The position numbers and the translations under genes were made by a program. Below are positions 7,882 to 11,688 of a DNA stretch of 11,688 nt, in pieces. The stretch is from a bacterium. Lineage in GTDB: Bacteria; Myxococcota_A; Bradymonadia; UBA7976; UBA1532. The notes beneath the pieces were generated by a model that was not told the origin of the DNA, did not search any database, and saw only the letters and a list, made by a program, of their open reading frames with translations. The stretch covers positions 1 through 11,688 of the forward strand of contig JAUHVS010000121.1 in NCBI GenBank assembly GCA_030424955.1. Direction: 5' to 3'. The stretch's first letter is position 1, and each line of letters opens with the position of its first letter.

Positions 7882-8602
7882 TGCCGATGAGAAAGCCGGC
7901 CAGTTGGTTGAAGAACCTCAGCGCGTCGGTGGCCGGACTCAGGCTGCGCCACTCACCCGTGACACCACCCGTGTTTGGCGGTGACAGCATGAGCGCCGCG
8001 CCCGTGTAGACCTGTTCAGCCATCATCTTCTCGCAGAGCAGCCGATACCGCTGCGCGTAGGAGGTGTTGTCGAACTCATCCCGAATTGGAAAGTGAGGCG
8101 AGGTGGACTTGCGGACCTCTGCTGAGGCGGCTGAGTCCTCGAGCAACATGAGGTAGCCCAGAAACGGTGGCCGAGGATCGCCGCCGGCGTGACCCACGAA
8201 TCCGCCCTCACGCACGGCGGTTCGCATGTCCAACCCCATGCCCAACGCTTCCTCTGTGCGGTTGTTGAAGTTGTTGCCCAGTGACCCCACCTGGGACTTG
8301 AACTCCAACGCAGCCAGCAACTGCCCCTCATGAACCACGACCACGTCCCAGTTCTTTGTGGGCCTGAAGTAACCGGGCAGTGTGAGCTTGCTTCGGCCCT
8401 GTACGTGAACGGCACGTCGTGGAAGCCCGCAGTGCGCTGTGAGTACCTCGATGGCCCCAAGGAACCCGTCGAGGTTCTTCCCACCTATGACGCTGCCGCG
8501 TGCCCCTTCCTGTCCCGGCCCGCCGACCCCGCGCGACTGCCAGAAGACCCGCACAGCGGTTCGAATCAACATCTCGAAGTTCTCGGGAAGCAGCTGCCTC
8601 AC
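7871..8602 (-). CDS. Type II restriction endonuclease, XhoI/PaeR7I family
   Basis: The 243-residue product has the length and layout of the XhoI family, whose characterised members cut CTCGAG. The block GYFRPTKNWDVVVV (77-90) leads to a PD-(D/E)XK core with Asp86, Glu100 and Lys102 (in EFKSQVG). GNNFNNRTEEALG (109-121), LGYLMLLED (148-156) and SYAQRYRLLC (181-190) are further family blocks. The start is GTG at 8602, with a perfect AAAGGAGG 5 nt upstream. It lies 38 nt behind the methyltransferase gene in the same direction, so methylase is made first and both probably share one transcript. The protein looks intact. The family assignment is from memory of conserved blocks; the CTCGAG specificity is inferred. 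Confidence 0.88.
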   Translation of the reverse strand: MRQLLPENFEMLIRTAVRVFWQSRGVGGPGQEGARGSVIGGKNLDGFLGAIEVLTAHCGLPRRAVHVQGRSKLTLPGYFRPTKNWDVVVVHEGQLLAALEFKSQVGSLGNNFNNRTEEALGMGLDMRTAVREGGFVGHAGGDPRPPFLGYLMLLEDSAASAEVRKSTSPHFPIRDEFDNTSYAQRYRLLCEKMMAEQVYTGAALMLSPPNTGGVTGEWRSLSPATDALRFFNQLAGFLIGRLA

Positions 8603-8640
8603 GCTGCCCTCCTTTCGACCTGCTCAGAATACGTCGGACC

Positions 8641-10368
8641 CTACACCCGCGAGCGTGCCGCAAAGGCCACCAGCGTCGTCGCGTCTGCCTCGCTTAGCCC
8701 ATACGCGCGGCAGACCACACCGTCGATGGCCGCCTGATCGCTGGACGCTGAGACAGCCTCCAACGAGGCGACCATCTCGACGCCGAGCGTGCTCAACTTC
8801 GGCACTCGGATTCGTCTCAAATACTGCGCCTGGAAGCGCAAGAACCCGCCCGCCATTCGCACGCAGTACGCCGAAACGAACGCGAGCGCGATTGAGGATC
8901 GGAGGATCGCCTGGAGCGCGCGAAGAGACCACGTCTCGGAGGTCACCACGTACAGGTTGTGGTGCGGATAGCTCATCCCTGGATCGAAAGTGACCGTTGC
9001 CGCGCCCTTGATGTCGGGGATCAACAGCTTGGGCATCCCAACTAGGCTTGGCGTAATGCGATCGATGGTCCGATACCAGGCATCTGGAGACCGCTTGGCC
9101 ACATGGCGACGCTTCAGCGCCTCTGCGTTGTCTGCCACGAACCGGTCGAATGCCGGGAACCGACCCAACGGCACCAGCCCCGAATCGGTCCAAGGATTGA
9201 CCACGCCTCGCCCCGACAACGTCAGCTCCGGCCCCGTCAAGTCGGCGGCCATCGCCAACGGCAGCTTCCGCTCGGTCTCTACTGGCAGGCTGTCGAGGGC
9301 CCCGATGAAGACGCGATCAGCGCCCGTCGCGACGCCAATCCCGACCTTTGCTCCCGCCGCTTCCAGACTGGGCAACCGTTGCTCGATAGCTCGAAGGCAC
9401 GGCACCACCTCGGGCTCCTCGAGCAACCAAGGGTCACGCCTGTGTGTGACGCCCTCGATACAGCTGACCGCGACCGAGCCTGACGTACTCGGCTCCCCGC
9501 CGACCACGCCCTCCACTACGTTGACCAGCTCGCCGAGGGGATGCCCACTCAGTGACGCAACGGCGGTTGGGCCAGGGCGCTGCCGTCGGATGACCGTGAT
9601 GGCCGGATAGGCGTCCACCGTCTCGCCGAACGCATCAACGCCCTCCAAGTTCAGGTAGGCGGCCAAATGAAAGTCAGCTGCAATCAACGCGCGCAGAGGG
9701 CCACCGTAGCGATTCTTCACCCAGCGGTTTGCGCAGATGAAGGCGAGGGCCCCACCGGGCACGAGCAGGTCGAGAGAGCGCTCGAAGAAGGGAACGTAGA
9801 GATCGGCACGATCGAAGATGGTCTGGAAACGCCGACGATACTCAGAAAGCAGCGCGGCCTGAATCCGCTCCTGCCGCACGTAGGGCGGGTTGCCGACCAC
9901 CCAGTCGAAGCCGCCAAGGGCTGGTGCCAGCAAGAAATCATCTTGGACCAACCAGCCAAGGCAGAGGGCATCGGCGTCCTCTTCCGAGAAGCCAGCAGCT
10001 GTCAGCACATCGTGTGCGCGCCGCTGCGCGATCTTGAGGCTTGCCCCATGGACCTCAACGGCGCACACCGACTCATGAAGCAGCCGAGCGTCGTGTTCGA
10101 CACGATACCCGGCCGCCAAGAACGCCTCGATCAAGCGTTCAAGGATCGGAACCAGGAAGTCGCCTTCGCCACACGATGGCTCGAGCACCCGCCGCCTGTG
10201 CAACGGCTGGTCTGGCGTGTAGCCGATCAAGTCCAGCATCCCGTCAACGACAGCACGCCGTGTGAAGACCGCCCCGCGGTCACCCTCTACGCTCTCGACA
10301 GCCAGCCGATCCACAGCCGCCTGTACGTCGGCAGGACGCTCGAAACCAAGCGGCAGAGACAGGGTCAA
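8641..10368 (-). CDS. Type II N6-adenine DNA methyltransferase (partner of the XhoI-like enzyme)
   Basis: The 575-residue protein (from TTG 10368) is an Eco57I/TaqI-like N6-adenine methyltransferase that should protect host CTCGAG sites. Motif X/I is seen as GAVFTRR (32-38) and LEPSCGEGDFL (62-72); the acidic motif II is AVEV near Glu105, and motif III is near QDDF (142-145). The catalytic motif IV is NPPYVRQE (160-167). After it, SLDLLVPGGALAFICANRWVKN matches the motif V-VI region of this class. The C-terminal half (about 290-575) is the likely target-recognition domain; it contains PKLLIPDIKGAATV and a YPHHNLYV block often seen in such enzymes. The start is uncertain. The frame stays open into rseP, but upstream of about 10406 the composition is that of non-coding GC-rich DNA. 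TTG at 10368 (weak site) and GTG at 10314 are the candidates. Codon use is less GC-extreme than in the neighbours, as expected for transferred DNA. Confidence 0.88.
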   Translation of the reverse strand: MTLSLPLGFERPADVQAAVDRLAVESVEGDRGAVFTRRAVVDGMLDLIGYTPDQPLHRRRVLEPSCGEGDFLVPILERLIEAFLAAGYRVEHDARLLHESVCAVEVHGASLKIAQRRAHDVLTAAGFSEEDADALCLGWLVQDDFLLAPALGGFDWVVGNPPYVRQERIQAALLSEYRRRFQTIFDRADLYVPFFERSLDLLVPGGALAFICANRWVKNRYGGPLRALIAADFHLAAYLNLEGVDAFGETVDAYPAITVIRRQRPGPTAVASLSGHPLGELVNVVEGVVGGEPSTSGSVAVSCIEGVTHRRDPWLLEEPEVVPCLRAIEQRLPSLEAAGAKVGIGVATGADRVFIGALDSLPVETERKLPLAMAADLTGPELTLSGRGVVNPWTDSGLVPLGRFPAFDRFVADNAEALKRRHVAKRSPDAWYRTIDRITPSLVGMPKLLIPDIKGAATVTFDPGMSYPHHNLYVVTSETWSLRALQAILRSSIALAFVSAYCVRMAGGFLRFQAQYLRRIRVPKLSTLGVEMVASLEAVSASSDQAAIDGVVCRAYGLSEADATTLVAFAARSRV

Positions 10369-10539
10369 GTGGCACTCGCGACAAATGGGGTGGCCGCCGC
10401 ACGATAGCTGGGCCGCGCGGTCCCCGCCACAGGCGCCGGCGAGCGCTCGGGCTGGCCCGCCGTTGCAACCCTGGCGCCGGCCCGCTGTCGAAGCGCGCAC
10501 GGGGCGGCACCGCGCGGGGCGCGCGGGGCGGCGTCGGCC

Positions 10540-10548
10540 TGCTAACAT
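10540..10548 (+). promoter_or_regulatory. Possible extended -10 element for rseP
   Basis: TGCTAACAT fits a TGnTATAAT-type extended -10 in 4 of 6 core positions and is the only AT-rich patch between 10410 and 10590. No -35 box is visible. The remainder of 10369-10590 (222 bp) is GC-rich with no coding signal; a weak TATCGT at 10406..10401 might serve the methyltransferase on the minus strand. Confidence 0.3.
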
Positions 10549-10590
10549 GCCGCCGGGTGCGCCGCGGCGGTCCGCGGCCTTGGGGTGTGC

Positions 10591-11688
10591 ATGTCGATCT
10601 TGGTGGCCATTCTCGGCTTCAACCTGCTCGTGATCGTGCACGAGCTGGGGCACTTCCTGCTCGCGCGCTGGTCGGGCATGAAGGTGGTGAAGTTCAGCAT
10701 CGGCTTCGGGCCCGCTGTGGTGCGGGCCGAGGGCAAGGACGGCACCATCTACCAGTTCGGGGCCCTGCCCGTGGGCGGGTACGTGCAGATCGAGGGCATG
10801 TCGGCCAGCGATCGCCGCGAGCCCGGCAGCTACCTCGAGAAGTCGTGGCTGTCGCGGGTGCTCGTCGTGGCCGCGGGCCCAGTGTTCAACCTGGCCTTCG
10901 CCGCCCTGCTGTACGCCGTGCTCTTCGCCAGCACGTCGGCCATCTACTACGAGAGCAAGCCCCAGGGCACGCCCACGATCCGGGCGGTGGCCGAGCCTGC
11001 GCTGTCCGCCGGGCTGCGGCCCAACGACACCATCGTGGCCATCGGCGGCCGGCCGGTGACCCGCATGCGCGACATCCTCAAGGCCGTCGGCGCCAGCGAG
11101 GGCCGGGCGGTGGTCATCGACGTCGTCCGCTCACCCGACGGCAGCCCGCCCCCACGCCAGCGGCAGCCCATCGAGGGCGAGGACGTGCCCGAGGGCCTCG
11201 TGATGGCCTGGCCCGCCCCCCCCAAGGACTGGCCCCGCGCCCGGGTCACGGTCACGCCCACCCGGTCCAAGAAGGGCTGGCGCCTCGGGGTGTCCCTCGA
11301 GCTGGCCCGCTTCGGCGTCGACGGCGTGGGCCACACCGCCGCCTTTGCCGTGCGCGAGGTCGGCGCGCTCACGGTCCGCATGTTCCACGGGCTCGGCCGG
11401 GTGCTGAAGGGCACCGAGTCCGTCCAGCTGGGCGGCCCCGTCAAGATCACCGAGATGGGCGCCGACACCTTCGACCGCGGCACGCCCTGGTTCTTCCAGT
11501 TCCTCGCGTTCCTCAGCATCAACCTGGCGTTCTTGAACCTGCTGCCTCTGCCCGCCCTCGACGGCGGCCGGCTCATGTTCCTGGCCGTCGAGGCCGTGGC
11601 CCGCAAGCCGGTCAACCGCCGCACCGAGGCCATCGTGCACGGCGTCGGCATGCTCGTGCTCTTCGGCCTGATCCTGGTGGTCACGGTG
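10591..11688 (+). CDS. rseP: RseP-type site-2 protease (M50), 3' end outside the window
   Basis: RseP is an intramembrane zinc metalloprotease. It cleaves membrane-bound substrates such as anti-sigma factors, and leftover signal peptides, within the inner membrane. The 366 visible residues start with a membrane helix carrying the zinc motif HELGH (17-21). GALPVGGYV follows, then a second helix (about 90-113) in AAGPVFNLAFAALLYAV. A PDZ domain follows (about 128-170), starting at the TIRAVAEPALSAGLRPNDTIVAIGG block, with a Pro-rich extension behind it. GGPVKITEMG (about 286-295) and NLLPLPALDGGR, with the third zinc ligand Asp324, come last. Only one PDZ is evident, unlike the two of E. coli RseP. 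ATG at 10591 is supported by GGGG 5 nt upstream; a GTG two codons earlier is possible. The coding frame runs through the window end without a stop. The usual neighbour dxr is not upstream here. Confidence 0.92.
   Translation, partial: MSILVAILGFNLLVIVHELGHFLLARWSGMKVVKFSIGFGPAVVRAEGKDGTIYQFGALPVGGYVQIEGMSASDRREPGSYLEKSWLSRVLVVAAGPVFNLAFAALLYAVLFASTSAIYYESKPQGTPTIRAVAEPALSAGLRPNDTIVAIGGRPVTRMRDILKAVGASEGRAVVIDVVRSPDGSPPPRQRQPIEGEDVPEGLVMAWPAPPKDWPRARVTVTPTRSKKGWRLGVSLELARFGVDGVGHTAAFAVREVGALTVRMFHGLGRVLKGTESVQLGGPVKITEMGADTFDRGTPWFFQFLAFLSINLAFLNLLPLPALDGGRLMFLAVEAVARKPVNRRTEAIVHGVGMLVLFGLILVVTV

Larger units (their letters stand above)
7871..10406 (-). other. Restriction-modification island of lower GC
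   Basis: The two R-M genes form a compact module bounded by the convergent hairpin on the left and by abruptly GC-rich sequence from about 10407 on the right. Hand counts of single 60-base lines gave about 53-67% GC inside (lines 8101, 8881, 8941 and 9781) and about 67-82% in flanking genes (lines 6541, 7141, 10921 and 11281). I found no flanking direct repeat, integrase or transposase, so the mode of entry is unknown. Confidence 0.55.

Noticed and set aside
8330..8993. Plus-strand open frames opposite the restriction and methylase genes
   Set aside because: They have no family features and lie fully opposite two well-supported genes.
10369..10653. N-terminal extension of the methyltransferase into the rseP region, including a C-G-G-H-x-x-C-x-x-C-H zinc-finger-like string
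   Set aside because: The extension is Arg/Ala/Gly/Pro-rich, overlaps rseP on the other strand and has no supported start. The Cys/His string lies next to the coding boundary and is probably chance.

Overview
The window is very GC-rich, with compact and frequently convergent or divergent genes. The gene content and style are those of a Gram-negative, delta-type lineage (Myxococcota or a relative): a FliA/WhiG-class sigma factor behind a sigma-54-type promoter, a lipoprotein with DxDxDG repeats, an HflX GTPase with an extended N-terminus, and RseP. This placement is inference from gene style, not from a marker gene.

Layout, left to right. Positions 1-302 hold the first codons of a minus-strand gene that leaves the window, with a near-consensus TTGACA-N17-TATACT promoter behind it, followed by several inverted repeats. 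Then come fliA (minus), with a very good sigma-54 (-24/-12) promoter 52 bp upstream of its start codon, and a large secreted lipoprotein (minus) built of five repeats, each with one calcium-type loop and one cysteine pair. Next is a sugar-nucleotide nucleotidyltransferase (plus) that converges on hflX (minus). hflX appears to start at a rare CTG codon. It shares a short divergent promoter region with a plus-strand GT-C-type membrane protein of the glycosyltransferase/ZomB-like class.

Positions 7871-10368 carry a complete Type II restriction-modification module on the minus strand: an N6-adenine methyltransferase, then an XhoI/PaeR7I-type endonuclease. Its GC content is visibly lower than that of its neighbours, which suggests acquisition by transfer. 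To its right rseP starts on the plus strand and runs off the end of the window.

How the parts relate: the sigma-54 promoter before fliA suggests a class-III-to-IV type flagellar or developmental cascade, although no flagellar structural genes are present. The nucleotidyltransferase and the GT-C protein may both serve envelope glycan synthesis, but they are not co-transcribed. The R-M module is self-contained. I found no tRNA, rRNA, CRISPR array, insertion sequence or phage gene. No wholly new multi-gene system is evident; the most unusual items are the five-repeat cysteine-paired lipoprotein, the CTG start of hflX, and the regulatory structures.
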